NCBI GenBank assembly: GCA_019240525.1
Contig: JAFAYE010000001.1
Span: forward strand, 469,300 to 533,299
Direction of reading: 5' to 3'
Source of the DNA: Candidatus Eremiobacterota bacterium
Lineage (GTDB): Bacteria > Vulcanimicrobiota > Vulcanimicrobiia > Vulcanimicrobiales > Vulcanimicrobiaceae
DNA: 64,000 nucleotides
The position numbers and the translations under genes were made by a program. The notes below the pieces were generated by a model. The model did not search any database. It was given only the letters and a program-made list of their open reading frames with translations, and had not been told where the DNA came from. Positions 17,877-27,786 of this stretch are shown here, piece by piece; position 1 is the first letter of the stretch, and the number at the start of each line of letters is the position of its first letter.

Positions 17877-18655
17877 ATTGCCACGTCGTGCTCCCGCAAC
17901 GCCGCGTTCAGCGAAGTTTTCAAGTCGGTCGACTCCGTGCGCGTTCCGACGATGAGCGCGCACGGCGTCGCAAACTCACCGGCCGGAAAACGTTTGTTTT
18001 GCGTGCCCGGTATCACGACCGAGCGGGCGGGAACGACGCCCTTGATCGTCACGGCCTGCGGACCGCGCACGTCGAGAATCGGCGTGCTCGCCGTTACCAC
18101 GACACCCGCGCCGAGGACGGCTTCACGCTCCACGCGGACTCCTTCGACCACGATGCAGCGCGAACCGATAAAGGCTCCGTCCTCGACGATAACCGGGGAA
18201 GCTTGCGGCGGCTCGAGCACGCCGCCGATGCCGACTCCTCCCGAAAGATGAACGGCCTTTCCGATCTGCGCGCACGAACCCACGGTCGCCCACGTGTCGA
18301 TCATCGTACCTTCACCAACGTAGGCGCCGATGTTGACGAATCCGGGCATCAGCACGACACCACGCGCCAAGAAACTACCGTAGCGCGCAACGCCGGGTTT
18401 GACGCAACGAACGCCAAGCTCGCGATACGCTTTCTTCATCGGAATCTTCCGGTCGTGGCGAGCGAAGTAAAGCAGAATCGCCTCCTTCACCCACGCGTTG
18501 GTTACCCATTCTCCGTCGCGCTGCTCGGCAACGCGGAGCTCGCCCGCATCGAGCATCGCTAGTACCCGGTCGATCGCCCGACCCGCGCGTCCGCGCACGT
18601 CGCCTTCTCCTCGCATGAGCGCGGCGATCCGCGGTTGCAGTTCCTCCACCGTCAC
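17873..18655 (-). CDS. dapD: Tetrahydrodipicolinate N-succinyltransferase
   Basis: DapD adds a succinyl group to tetrahydrodipicolinate in the lysine/diaminopimelate pathway. The 260-residue protein has the N-terminal helical domain with [19 protein letters not shown], then a left-handed beta-helix of hexapeptide repeats with the highly conserved [14 protein letters not shown] and [13 protein letters not shown] segments. The start is a GTG. It is divergent from tkt and is the first gene of a two-gene operon with an aminotransferase. Use of succinylated intermediates is typical of diderm bacteria. Confidence 0.95.
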   Translation of the reverse strand: MTVEELQPRIAALMRGEGDVRGRAGRAIDRVLAMLDAGELRVAEQRDGEWVTNAWVKEAILLYFARHDRKIPMKKAYRELGVRCVKPGVARYGSFLARGVVLMPGFVNIGAYVGEGTMIDTWATVGSCAQIGKAVHLSGGVGIGGVLEPPQASPVIVEDGAFIGSRCIVVEGVRVEREAVLGAGVVVTASTPILDVRGPQAVTIKGVVPARSVVIPGTQNKRFPAGEFATPCALIVGTRTESTDLKTSLNAALREHDVAI

Positions 18656-18709
18656 ATGCGGAAGCTACTCCGCCAGGTGAGCCCGCCCCCGCGTATGAAA
18701 GGAGGCTTC

Positions 18710-20713
18710 GTGTCCAACTCTCCCGCCGACGAGCAACGAATCAACGCGATCCGTTTTCTAGCAGTGGACGCGGTTCAAAAGGCCAACTCCGGCCATCCGG
18801 GGATGCCGATGGGAGCTGCGGCGATGGCCTACACGCTATGGACCCGCCATTTGCGCTTCAATCCTAAGGATCCGCATTGGCTCAATCGCGACCGATTTGT
18901 ACTGTCGGCCGGTCACGGCTCGATGCTTCTGTACGCGCTGCTCTATCTGACGGGCTACGACCTAACGCTCGACGACCTCAAGCACTTCCGGCAGCTCGGA
19001 AGTAAGACGCCCGGGCATCCCGAGGCCGAACGAACGCCGGGAGTCGAGGCAACGACCGGGCCGCTGGGGCAGGGAATCGGCAACTCCGTCGGCATGGCGA
19101 TCGCCGAGGCGCACTTGGGTGCGGTATATAATCGCGACGACCAGCCCATCGTCGACCACTTCACCTATTGTATCTGCGGCGACGGCGACCTCATGGAAGG
19201 CATTAGTCAGGAAGCTATCTCGCTTGCGGGGCACCTCAAGCTGGGAAAGCTCATCGTTTTTTACGACGACAATCGCGTTACGCTCGCGGGACCGGCCGAC
19301 GTGGCCCTATCCGACGACGCCGTGGCGCGCTTTGATGCCAGCGGATGGCATACGCAGACCGTCAACGTCGATCGCGGCAACGACGTCGCCACGATCGACC
19401 AAGCAATTCAAGTCGCGAAAAATGTCACCGATCGACCCTCGTTCATCGCGGTGCGCACGCACATCGGCTACGGGTCGCCGCGCCAAGACAACTTTTTGGC
19501 GCATGGCGAAGCGTTAGGCCCGGATAACGTAAAGAAAGCGAAAGAAGAACTCGGCTGGCCGCTCGAGCCAGATTTTTACGTTCCCGACGACGTGCTTGCG
19601 TTCTATCGCGAGGTCGGCGACAAGGGCGCCGAACTCGAGGATCGTTGGTTACAAATCTACGACGCGTGGAAGCGCGGGAACACGGAACTCGGCGCCCAAC
19701 TCGAACGCGCGTTGCGCCGCGAGGTTCCGGCGACTCTTCCGTGGCCGTCCTTCACCCAAGAGAATGGCAGCGTCGCAACGCGCGATGCCGGTGGAACGGT
19801 CATGAACGCCATCGCGATCGCACTGCCCGAGCTCGTCGGCGGATCGGCCGATTTGGATCCCTCGACGAAGACCTACCTCAAGAATTGCGGAGACTTCGAG
19901 CCCAACAGCTACGGCGGCCGGAATATTCACTATGGCGTACGCGAACACGGCATGGCCGCGTGCACCAACGGAATCGCACTGCACGGCGGCCTGCTGCCGT
20001 TTGCCGCAACGTTCTTTAACTTTCTCGACTACTGCAAGCCGTCGTTACGCCTTGGCTGCTTGAGCGGCATTCATTCGATCTACGTCTTCACTCACGACTC
20101 GATCTTTCTGGGAGAGGATGGGCCGACGCACGAGCCGGTGGAGCAACTCGCGACCTTGCGCGCGACGCCGAACTGCTACGTCATCCGCCCGGCCGATTCG
20201 CTCGAAACCCTCGAAGCGTGGAAGATCGCCGTCGCCGCGAAGGATGCACCGTACGTTCTCGTGCTGACCAGGCAGAAGGTGCCATTCCTCGGCGCGCGCG
20301 ACGCCGCGGTTGCAAAAGGCGCCTATGTGCTATCTGACGCCGACGGCGGTACGCCCGATCTCATCCTCATCGCCACCGGCTCGGAAGTCTCGCTGGCAGT
20401 GGATGCGAAGAAGATCCTCGACGCGAAGAGTTTACGCACGCGCGTCGTCTCAATGCCCTGTTGGGAACTCTTCGACGCGCAGCCGCAGGCCTACCGCGAC
20501 GAGATTTTACCGCCGTCGGTGAGCGCCCGTATGTCGATCGAAGCCGCGGCTACGCTCGGTTGGTCCAAGTACGTTGGCGATCGCGGCTTTGCGTTCGGAG
20601 TCGACAAGTTCGGCACGTCCGCGCCTCTCGCCGCCGTCGCCGAAGCGTACGGCTTCACGCCCGAAAACATTGCCGACGTCGCCATGCAGAAGTTCGCCTT
20701 CGCCACCCGTTAG
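18710..20713 (+). CDS. tkt: Transketolase
   Basis: Transketolase moves two-carbon units between sugar phosphates with thiamine diphosphate. The 667-residue protein has [14 protein letters not shown], the THDP motif [13 protein letters not shown] to DDN, the catalytic-centre histidines ([27 protein letters not shown]) and [17 protein letters not shown] chose the GTG at 18710 because AAAGGAGG (18698-18705) precedes it. An ATG at 18695 is a less likely start since it lies upstream of this Shine-Dalgarno. It is the first gene of the pentose-phosphate operon. Confidence 0.95.
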   Translation: MSNSPADEQRINAIRFLAVDAVQKANSGHPGMPMGAAAMAYTLWTRHLRFNPKDPHWLNRDRFVLSAGHGSMLLYALLYLTGYDLTLDDLKHFRQLGSKTPGHPEAERTPGVEATTGPLGQGIGNSVGMAIAEAHLGAVYNRDDQPIVDHFTYCICGDGDLMEGISQEAISLAGHLKLGKLIVFYDDNRVTLAGPADVALSDDAVARFDASGWHTQTVNVDRGNDVATIDQAIQVAKNVTDRPSFIAVRTHIGYGSPRQDNFLAHGEALGPDNVKKAKEELGWPLEPDFYVPDDVLAFYREVGDKGAELEDRWLQIYDAWKRGNTELGAQLERALRREVPATLPWPSFTQENGSVATRDAGGTVMNAIAIALPELVGGSADLDPSTKTYLKNCGDFEPNSYGGRNIHYGVREHGMAACTNGIALHGGLLPFAATFFNFLDYCKPSLRLGCLSGIHSIYVFTHDSIFLGEDGPTHEPVEQLATLRATPNCYVIRPADSLETLEAWKIAVAAKDAPYVLVLTRQKVPFLGARDAAVAKGAYVLSDADGGTPDLILIATGSEVSLAVDAKKILDAKSLRTRVVSMPCWELFDAQPQAYRDEILPPSVSARMSIEAAATLGWSKYVGDRGFAFGVDKFGTSAPLAAVAEAYGFTPENIADVAMQKFAFATR

Positions 20714-20722
20714 GAGAGCACC

Positions 20723-23563
20723 ATGAGAAATCCCGTCCAGCAACTGCTCGATGCCGGGCAGAGCGTGTGGCTCGATAACGTTCGCCGCAGCATGTTCGCA
20801 TCCGGCGAGCTTACGCGCTTGATCGACAGCGGTTTGCGCGGCATGACGAGCAACCCGACGATCTTCGAAAAGGCCATCGGAGCTGGAAACGACTACGACG
20901 AACAGCTCGCAACCCTCATCCGCTCGGAAAAGAGCGCCGATGCGCTTTTTTGGGACCTCGCGATAGTCGACATTCAAAGCGCCTGCGACGCGTTCGCAGC
21001 GCTGTACGCCTCGTCGGGCGGAAACGATGGCTTCGTCAGTCTCGAGGTCTCGCCGCTGCTCGCTCAGGATACGGCCGGCACGATTGCGATGGTGAAGGAA
21101 TTGTGGTCGCGGGTCGACCGTCCCAACGTGATGATCAAGATTCCCGGCACGAAAGAGGGCCTGCCGGCGATCGAAGAATCGATCTATCGCGGTTATAACG
21201 TCAACGTCACGCTCATATTCTCGACCGAGATGTACGAGAAAGCTGCGCTTGCCTACGTCAAGGGCTTGCAGCGCCGGCTCGACGAGGGCAAGCCAATCGA
21301 CAAGATCCGTTCGGTGAACTCCGTCTTCGTCAGCCGCATCGATACGGCGATCGACAAGCTTCTGCAAGAGCGCATCGCCAAAGGCGAGAAACTCGAACAT
21401 CTTCTTGGTAAAGCCGGCGTTGCCGGATTAAAGCTCACCTATCAAAAATTCAAGGAGATCTTTTGCGGCGACGAGTTTGCGCCGATTAAAGCGAAGGGGG
21501 GCGCCGTCCAGCGTCCGCTCTGGGCTTCGACTTCGACCAAGAATCCGCATTATCCCGATTTGATGTACGTCGAAACCGTCGTCGGCCCCGACACGGTCAA
21601 CACGATGCCGCCCGCGACGCTCGACGCATTACTCGATCACGGGAAGATCGTTCCAGACACCGTTGAGGACGATCTGCGCGGCGTTGGCGACATCATGCGC
21701 GGTCTGCAAGAGGCCAAGATTTCGCTTTTCGACGTCACGGCCCAACTTCAGGTGGAGGCCGTCCAGCTCTTCTCCGACTCATTTGCAGCCCTGCTGGGAG
21801 CAATTGTTTACAAGCAAAAGCTGCTGGCATCGGGCGGCGCGGAACGCGTGCATCTTGCGCTCGGGGCTTCTGGCCCCCACTACGAGGAGGCCTTGAATCG
21901 CCTCGCCGGCGCAGATTTCCTCAAACGGCTGTGGACCCACGATCCTACCCTCTGGTCGAACGAGCCTGACGCGGCTGCGATCATCAAGACAGCCCTAGGA
22001 TGGCTCGATATTCAACAACATATGCTCGAGGAGGTCGCCGCTCTTCGCTCGTTCGCGCGCGAGGCTAAAGATAACTTCGAAGCCGCCGTCGTTTGCGGAA
22101 TGGGTGGAAGCTCGCTGGCGCCCGATATCATCGCCGACACGTTCGGACCCGAGGGCGGATTCCCACGACTCTACGTGCTCGATTCGACGTCACCCCAACA
22201 AATCAAGGAGCTCGAAGCACGCATCGACATTGCGACAACGCTCTTCATCATCTCGAGCAAGAGTGGAACGACGACCGAACCCAACGCGTTCTATGCGTAC
22301 TTCCACGAGAAAGTTTCCAAAGCACTCGGCGCTGCGGTTGCGGGCCGGAACTTCGTCGCGATCACCGATCCTGGAACGAAGCTCGATAAAGAAGCCCAGG
22401 AGGAAGCCTTCCGCGCAGACTTCCAGAACGATCCGAACATCGGTGGACGCTACTCAGCGCTTTCATTTGTTGGAATCGCACCGTCGGCCATCGCCGGCTA
22501 CGATGTCAACCTCATGCTGGATCGAGCGCTCGGCGCGATGCACGCCAACGATCGCACCGTAGATCCGCGGACCGCTCCGGGCGTATGCTTTGGCGCCGCG
22601 ATCGGCGGCCTCGCCGTCAACGGGCGCGACAAACTGACGATCATCACCCACAGCGCCGTCAAAGCCTTCGGAGCGTGGGCGGAGCAGCTCATCGCCGAAT
22701 CGACCGGGAAACTCGGGAAAGGCATCGTTCCGATCGAAGGCGAGAGGCTCGGTGCACCCGAGGATTATTCGGACGACCGGACGTTCGTCTACGTCGGTGC
22801 AAATCTTCCAGATGCCGACGGCGACGTGGAACAGAAACTCACCGCACTCGAGGCAGCCGGACATCCCGTGATTCGGCTCGACATGAACGATCGGTACGAT
22901 CTGGGCGAACAGTTCTATCTTTGGGAGATTGCAGTCGCGGCGGCGGGAGTGATTCTCGGCATCAACGCGTTCGATCAACCGAACGTTCAGGAATCGAAAG
23001 ACAACACCGTCGCCTTACTCGCGCAGTACGCGCGAAACGGCGCCTTTGACGAACCAACGGCGAACGTCGACGGGCCGTCATTCAACGTTACGTATCTTTC
23101 CGGCAGTAGCGACATCGCGGCGCAGAATCCGGCACAAGCTCTCGCCGGACTCTTCGCCCAGTTGCGGCCGCACGATTACAATGCGATTACCGCGTACATC
23201 GCACGCAATCCGGCACACGCGGATCTATTGGATGAGATTCGGCTCAAGATACGCAACGCGCACCGGGTAGCGACGACCGTCGGTTTTGGCCCGAGATTCC
23301 TTCACTCCACGGGGCAGCTTCACAAGGGCGGCCCGGACACGTGTGTGGTTCTGCAGATCACGGCCGACGATCCCGACGACCCGATGATTCCTGGAATGAA
23401 CGTCGGCTTTCGCACCTTGCTGGCAGCCCAAGCGCTGGGCGATTGGATGTCGCTCGACAAACGCCATCGGCGCGGGGTGCGAGTGCATCTCAAAGGCGCG
23501 GTCGAACCGGCGCTACACGCATTGCTCGCAGCGGTCGACGAAGCGCTCGCGGTGCGAGCCTAG
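20723..23563 (+). CDS. Bifunctional transaldolase / glucose-6-phosphate isomerase
   Basis: The 946-residue protein is a fusion. Residues about 1-365 form a transaldolase with GMTSNPTIFEKAI, the Schiff-base lysine in MIKIPGTKEGLPA, and NVNVTLIFS. Residues about 390-946 form a phosphoglucose isomerase with GMGGSSLAPD, the SKSGTTTEP sugar-phosphate motif, and a C-terminal FGPRFLHSTGQLHKGGP region containing the active-site Lys and His. Both active sites look complete. The fusion is known from other bacteria and links the non-oxidative branch to the glucose 6-phosphate pool used by Zwf, encoded two genes downstream. Nine bases separate it from tkt. Confidence 0.95.
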   Translation: MRNPVQQLLDAGQSVWLDNVRRSMFASGELTRLIDSGLRGMTSNPTIFEKAIGAGNDYDEQLATLIRSEKSADALFWDLAIVDIQSACDAFAALYASSGGNDGFVSLEVSPLLAQDTAGTIAMVKELWSRVDRPNVMIKIPGTKEGLPAIEESIYRGYNVNVTLIFSTEMYEKAALAYVKGLQRRLDEGKPIDKIRSVNSVFVSRIDTAIDKLLQERIAKGEKLEHLLGKAGVAGLKLTYQKFKEIFCGDEFAPIKAKGGAVQRPLWASTSTKNPHYPDLMYVETVVGPDTVNTMPPATLDALLDHGKIVPDTVEDDLRGVGDIMRGLQEAKISLFDVTAQLQVEAVQLFSDSFAALLGAIVYKQKLLASGGAERVHLALGASGPHYEEALNRLAGADFLKRLWTHDPTLWSNEPDAAAIIKTALGWLDIQQHMLEEVAALRSFAREAKDNFEAAVVCGMGGSSLAPDIIADTFGPEGGFPRLYVLDSTSPQQIKELEARIDIATTLFIISSKSGTTTEPNAFYAYFHEKVSKALGAAVAGRNFVAITDPGTKLDKEAQEEAFRADFQNDPNIGGRYSALSFVGIAPSAIAGYDVNLMLDRALGAMHANDRTVDPRTAPGVCFGAAIGGLAVNGRDKLTIITHSAVKAFGAWAEQLIAESTGKLGKGIVPIEGERLGAPEDYSDDRTFVYVGANLPDADGDVEQKLTALEAAGHPVIRLDMNDRYDLGEQFYLWEIAVAAAGVILGINAFDQPNVQESKDNTVALLAQYARNGAFDEPTANVDGPSFNVTYLSGSSDIAAQNPAQALAGLFAQLRPHDYNAITAYIARNPAHADLLDEIRLKIRNAHRVATTVGFGPRFLHSTGQLHKGGPDTCVVLQITADDPDDPMIPGMNVGFRTLLAAQALGDWMSLDKRHRRGVRVHLKGAVEPALHALLAAVDEALAVRA

Positions 23564-23598
23564 ACTTAAAACGCTATTTGAACGGAGTGGTGTAAGCG

Positions 23599-24507
23599 AT
23601 GCAACTCGGAATGGTCGGACTTGGCAAAATGGGCAACTACATGACGCAACGCTTGATCGGCGGCGGCCATCAAGTCGTCGCCTACGATCGCGATCCAAAA
23701 GCCGTGCACGACGTTGCCGCGATGGGCGCAGACGGTGCGTCGACTCTCCAAGACATGGTGGCGAAACTTACTGCCTCCCCGAAAGTGGCGTGGGTAATGG
23801 TCCCCCCGGGCGCGCCGACCGATGACACGATCCATCAGCTCGCCGACCTCTTAGGCAAGGGCGGCATCATCATTGACGGCGGCAATACCAACTACAAAGA
23901 CGGTCTGCGACTCTACGCCGATTGCAAAGCGAAGGGCGTCTCGTTGATCGACGCCGGAACGAGCGGCGGTGTTTGGGGGTTGAAAGAGGGATACTGTCTG
24001 ATGGTCGGCGGCGACGACGAGCAGGTTCGACATTGCGAACCGATTTTCGTGACGCTTGCGCCACCAAATGGCTACGCTCACGTCGGTCCGGCCGGTGCCG
24101 GCCATTTCTCCAAGATGGTGCACAACGGCATCGAGTACGGACTTCTGCAAGCCTACGGCGAGGGTTTCGAGATTCTCGAGCGCTCGCAGTACGATTACGA
24201 CCTTGGGCAACTCGCCGAGCTTTGGACACACGCCTCCGTCGTTCGCTCGTGGCTGCTCGACCTGCTCGTGCTCGCGTTTCGCGCGGATCCCGGTCTAAAG
24301 GCGATCCGCGGTTACGTCGACGACACCGGTGAAGGTCGCTGGACGGTCGAGGCGGCGATCGACGAGAACGTCCCGGCGCCGGTGATCACGCTTTCCCTGC
24401 TGGCGCGAATGGCGTCGCGACAAGACGAGTCATTCAGCGCGAAGGTCGTCGCGGCGTTGCGCAATCAGTTCGGAGGTCACGCCGTCAAGAGCGAGACGCA
24501 TGCCTGA
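23599..24507 (+). CDS. gnd: 6-phosphogluconate dehydrogenase (decarboxylating), short form
   Basis: The enzyme oxidises and decarboxylates 6-phosphogluconate to ribulose 5-phosphate. The 302-residue protein is the short GntZ/YqeC-type Gnd. It has the N-terminal dinucleotide motif GMVGLGKMG, the DGGNTNYKD segment, GTSGGVWGLKEGYCLMVGG, the catalytic Lys region AGHFSKMVHNGIEYG, and a shortened helical C-terminal domain. Short forms are often NAD-linked, but cofactor use is not settled by sequence alone. It overlaps zwf by eight bases. Confidence 0.93.
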   Translation: MQLGMVGLGKMGNYMTQRLIGGGHQVVAYDRDPKAVHDVAAMGADGASTLQDMVAKLTASPKVAWVMVPPGAPTDDTIHQLADLLGKGGIIIDGGNTNYKDGLRLYADCKAKGVSLIDAGTSGGVWGLKEGYCLMVGGDDEQVRHCEPIFVTLAPPNGYAHVGPAGAGHFSKMVHNGIEYGLLQAYGEGFEILERSQYDYDLGQLAELWTHASVVRSWLLDLLVLAFRADPGLKAIRGYVDDTGEGRWTVEAAIDENVPAPVITLSLLARMASRQDESFSAKVVAALRNQFGGHAVKSETHA

Positions 24508-26065
24508 CGAAACAGTCGCCGCGAGGGCGGCGACGACCGGCGACGGCGCGGCGGCGAATCCATTGCGAGAGGGCCTTTCCGAAGACCGAATTACGAATCC
24601 ATGCAGCGCAGTTTTTTTTGGCGCCAGCGGCGATCTTTTCAAACGAATGCTGCTGCCGGCTTTGTACCGGATGCGTCTGCGCGGTACCCTGCCGACCGAT
24701 TTTGCGCTCGTCGGTTTCTCGCGAACGGCTTTTGATGACGACGGCTTTCGCGAATACTGCCGCCAACAGCTCGAGCTTTTCATGCCCTCCGGCGCCAAGC
24801 CGCAAGGGACGCTGTGGGAAGATTTCGCGCGACGCACGAGCTACGTCACCGCGGATTTCAATGATACGAGCCACTTCGCGGCCTTAAAGGATCGCCTGGC
24901 GCAGAACGACCGCGACTTCGGAACGGCAGGAAATCATCTCTTCTACCTCTCGACACCGCCGCCGGTCTTCCCCGAAATCATCACGCAGCTCAAGAAGGCC
25001 GGTCTCGACAAGAGCCAAAACGGCGGTTGGACGCGGATCGTCGTTGAAAAACCGTTCGGTACCGACCTTGCCTCGGCACGCACGTTACAAGCGGCAATCG
25101 AAGCGGTCTTCCCCGAAAACGAGATCTATCGGATCGATCACTACCTCGGTAAAGAACCCGTCCAAGACATCATCGCGCTGCGCTTCGCGAACACGATCTT
25201 CGAGCCGATTTGGAACCGCAACTACATTTCAAACGTGCAGATCACGTCGGCAGAGTCGCTCGGCGTCGAAGAGCGCGGCGGCTACTACGATCATGCGGGC
25301 GCTCTGCGCGACATGATTCAAAACCACGTCATCAACTTGCTCGCGCTCGTCGCCATGGAAGCGCCGATCAGCTCGGATGCCGATGACATACGTAGCGAAA
25401 AATATAAGGTTCTCTCGGCGATCGAGCCGCCGGCGCACAACGATGTATGGTCCGTAAGTGCTCGAGGGCAGTACGGCCCCGGCACGATCGACGGCAGCGC
25501 CGTCAAGGGCTACCGGCAAGAGCAGGATGTCGCACCCGAGTCGAACACCGAGACATTCGCGGCAGTCAAACTGTACATCGAAAACTGGCGTTGGGCGGGC
25601 GTTCCGTTCTATTTGCGCTCCGGCAAGCGGCTGCCGCGCAAACTCTCTGAGATTGCGGTGACGTTCAAACCGATTCCGCACCGCTTCTACGGCGAATCGA
25701 CCGATCGCATCGAATCGAATGTTTTGGTCATCAAGATTGAGCCGGATGAAGGTATCTCGATGCGCTTCGAGGCGAAAGTGCCCGGACCCAAAGACCACAT
25801 CCGCAGCGTCTTTATGGACTTTAACTATGGAACCGGCTTCGGCGTGCAATCGCCCCCGGCGTACGAGCGGCTCATTGGTGATGCCATGCTCGGCGATCAG
25901 ACGCTGTTCACTCGCTGGGACGCCGTCGAGCGTGCTTGGGAGATCGTAACGCCAATGCTCGAAGTCTGGCAAAACACCAAGGATTTTTCATTCCCCAACT
26001 ACGCGGCCGGAAGCCAAGGGCCGGAGAGCGCGAAGAAACTATTCTCCGATTGGCGTCACCTGTGA
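24500..26065 (+). CDS. zwf: Glucose-6-phosphate 1-dehydrogenase
   Basis: Zwf oxidises glucose 6-phosphate to 6-phosphogluconolactone. The 521-residue protein has the dinucleotide motif GASGDLFKRMLLPALY, the catalytic RIDHYLGKEPVQD, the conserved EKPFGTD, and a C-terminal beta+alpha domain with GVPFYLRSGKRLPRK. The first 30 residues are a low-complexity polar extension without homology that I recognise. The ATG at 24500 lies inside the end of gnd. OpcA, encoded next, is its usual partner. Confidence 0.95.
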   Translation: MPDETVAARAATTGDGAAANPLREGLSEDRITNPCSAVFFGASGDLFKRMLLPALYRMRLRGTLPTDFALVGFSRTAFDDDGFREYCRQQLELFMPSGAKPQGTLWEDFARRTSYVTADFNDTSHFAALKDRLAQNDRDFGTAGNHLFYLSTPPPVFPEIITQLKKAGLDKSQNGGWTRIVVEKPFGTDLASARTLQAAIEAVFPENEIYRIDHYLGKEPVQDIIALRFANTIFEPIWNRNYISNVQITSAESLGVEERGGYYDHAGALRDMIQNHVINLLALVAMEAPISSDADDIRSEKYKVLSAIEPPAHNDVWSVSARGQYGPGTIDGSAVKGYRQEQDVAPESNTETFAAVKLYIENWRWAGVPFYLRSGKRLPRKLSEIAVTFKPIPHRFYGESTDRIESNVLVIKIEPDEGISMRFEAKVPGPKDHIRSVFMDFNYGTGFGVQSPPAYERLIGDAMLGDQTLFTRWDAVERAWEIVTPMLEVWQNTKDFSFPNYAAGSQGPESAKKLFSDWRHL

Positions 26066-27021
26066 ACCTGGCACCCGTCCTCGACGAAATGGAGGAGTCG
26101 TTTCGCGAGCGCGGCTGCGACGCCAACGTGGCGACGATGACGATCGTCGTGTTCTTCGAGGATCCGGCGATTGGCGAGCTTGCCAGGGAGCGAATCCGGC
26201 GCCTTGCTTCGAAGCATCCGTCGCGCGTGGTGCTCCTGGACGGAACCCAAGGCGATGCCATGCATCGCGTCGAGGATTGCACGTGGATCGAGCTGGGTGT
26301 CAAAGAGAGCGCCCCGGAGATGATGCGCGCGGCCGTCGCGACGCTTCGCGCCGCCGACGCGCCGGTCGTTCTGCTTTGGATTGCGCGCGGGATCGGCAGC
26401 GACCCGCGTTTTTCCGCGCTCTCCGCCGACGCGCAGACCGTTGTCTACAACAGCTCGCTGCTCGACACCGGGCACGACGCCCTCTGCGAGCTGGCCGCCT
26501 ACGTCGAGCGGAATCCTGATGTCGTGATCGCCGACATCGCCTATCTTCGGCTGGCGCCGTGGCAAGAGTCCGTCGCCATTTTCTTTGATGGGAAAGCTTC
26601 GCTGGAACTGCAAGATCTAGAGCGCGTCGAGATCGCCTGCGGCTCGGAGCCAGAGGCATTCTATCTGCTTGGATGGCTCGCCAGCCGGCTCCAATGGACG
26701 AGCGAATCGGCCGACGCGCTCACGAACCGCGCGGGCAAACACATTACGTTCGAGATCGATCGCCAGGGAGAACCGCGGCGCATCGCGCGCATTGCGTTGA
26801 GCTCCTCGCAATCGCGGTTCGTCGCCGAGATCGATAAGAGCCAAGAAACAATCTCACTCCAGGTTACCGGCTCGAACGAGCATGGCTCGCGTTATCGTGC
26901 AATCGAAAACCCCGGCATTGCCGCGTTGGTTGAACGCGCAATTCTTTGGGGACAGAACGACCGGATTTTTCGGGCCGCACTTGCGGCGGCTGGCGAAATT
27001 CTCGCGCATACAAAGGGATAA
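26062..27021 (+). CDS. opcA: Glucose-6-phosphate dehydrogenase assembly protein OpcA
   Basis: OpcA is required for assembly or activation of glucose-6-phosphate dehydrogenase in cyanobacteria and actinobacteria. This 319-residue protein follows zwf with a 4-bp GTGA overlap and shows the usual layout: an N-terminal segment with TMTIVVF, a central domain with LPVLLWIARG-like and VVYNSSLLD sequence, and DIAYLRLAPWQE. The C-terminal domain is weaker. Upstream in-frame sequence back to 25936 is only zwf in another frame, so the start is set at the GTG at 26062. Confidence 0.88.
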   Translation: MNLAPVLDEMEESFRERGCDANVATMTIVVFFEDPAIGELARERIRRLASKHPSRVVLLDGTQGDAMHRVEDCTWIELGVKESAPEMMRAAVATLRAADAPVVLLWIARGIGSDPRFSALSADAQTVVYNSSLLDTGHDALCELAAYVERNPDVVIADIAYLRLAPWQESVAIFFDGKASLELQDLERVEIACGSEPEAFYLLGWLASRLQWTSESADALTNRAGKHITFEIDRQGEPRRIARIALSSSQSRFVAEIDKSQETISLQVTGSNEHGSRYRAIENPGIAALVERAILWGQNDRIFRAALAAAGEILAHTKG

Positions 27022-27023
27022 CG

Positions 27024-27767
27024 ATGGCGAGCCGAAGCGAGCTGCACGTTTACCGCGATTCGAGGGCGCTGGCGCGAGCCGTTGCAGAGCTCTTCGTCGC
27101 CACTGGGCGCATGGCAGCGGCCGAGCGCGGAGCTTATCACGTCGCGCTTTCAGGCGGCAGCACGCCGCGTGCCGCGTACGAGCTTCTAGGGCAAGAACCT
27201 TGGCGCGACGAGCTCTCCTGGAGCGACGTCTTTATCTATTTTGGCGACGAGCGGTGCGTGCCGCCCGACGACGAGCAGTCGAATTATCGAATGGCGGAGC
27301 GATCATTCCTCGATTCGGTCGGTATTCCGCGGGCAAACGTACACCGAATTCGCGGTGAGATCGAGCCAGGCCACGCGGCGAACGAATACGCTTCACTTCT
27401 TCGCGCAGATTTGGGCTCGACGCCGCATTTCGATCTGATGCTTCTTGGACTTGGCCCCGACGGCCATACCGCCTCGCTTTTTCCGGGGACACCGCCCGAC
27501 ACGGGCGACGACGGGCTGGTTCGCGCGGTCTACGCGCAATCGCAAATGATGTGGCGCATTACGCTGACGCCCAAGGTCATCAATGCCGCGCGAACGGTGG
27601 CTTTCGCCGTGGAAGGCGCCGAGAAGGCGCAGATTCTCGCCGCCGTTTACGAGGGTCCAGTCGATCCGGTCAAATACCCGGCGCAGATCGTTGCGCCAAC
27701 CTCCGGCCGTTTGATGTGGCTGGTCGACGAAGTCGCCGCGGGAATGCTCAAAACGAGGGCTCGCTGA
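27024..27767 (+). CDS. pgl: 6-phosphogluconolactonase
   Basis: Pgl hydrolyses 6-phosphogluconolactone, the product of Zwf. The 247-residue DevB-type protein has ALSGGSTPRAAYELL, the signature GDERCVPPDDEQSNYRMAE, and LGLGPDGHTASLFPGTP with the catalytic histidine. The ATG at 27024 follows the opcA stop by two bases. With tkt, tal-pgi, gnd, zwf and opcA it completes the oxidative pentose phosphate pathway in one operon. Confidence 0.94.
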   Translation: MASRSELHVYRDSRALARAVAELFVATGRMAAAERGAYHVALSGGSTPRAAYELLGQEPWRDELSWSDVFIYFGDERCVPPDDEQSNYRMAERSFLDSVGIPRANVHRIRGEIEPGHAANEYASLLRADLGSTPHFDLMLLGLGPDGHTASLFPGTPPDTGDDGLVRAVYAQSQMMWRITLTPKVINAARTVAFAVEGAEKAQILAAVYEGPVDPVKYPAQIVAPTSGRLMWLVDEVAAGMLKTRAR

Positions 27768-27786
27768 GGAAGCTATTCCTGACTAG

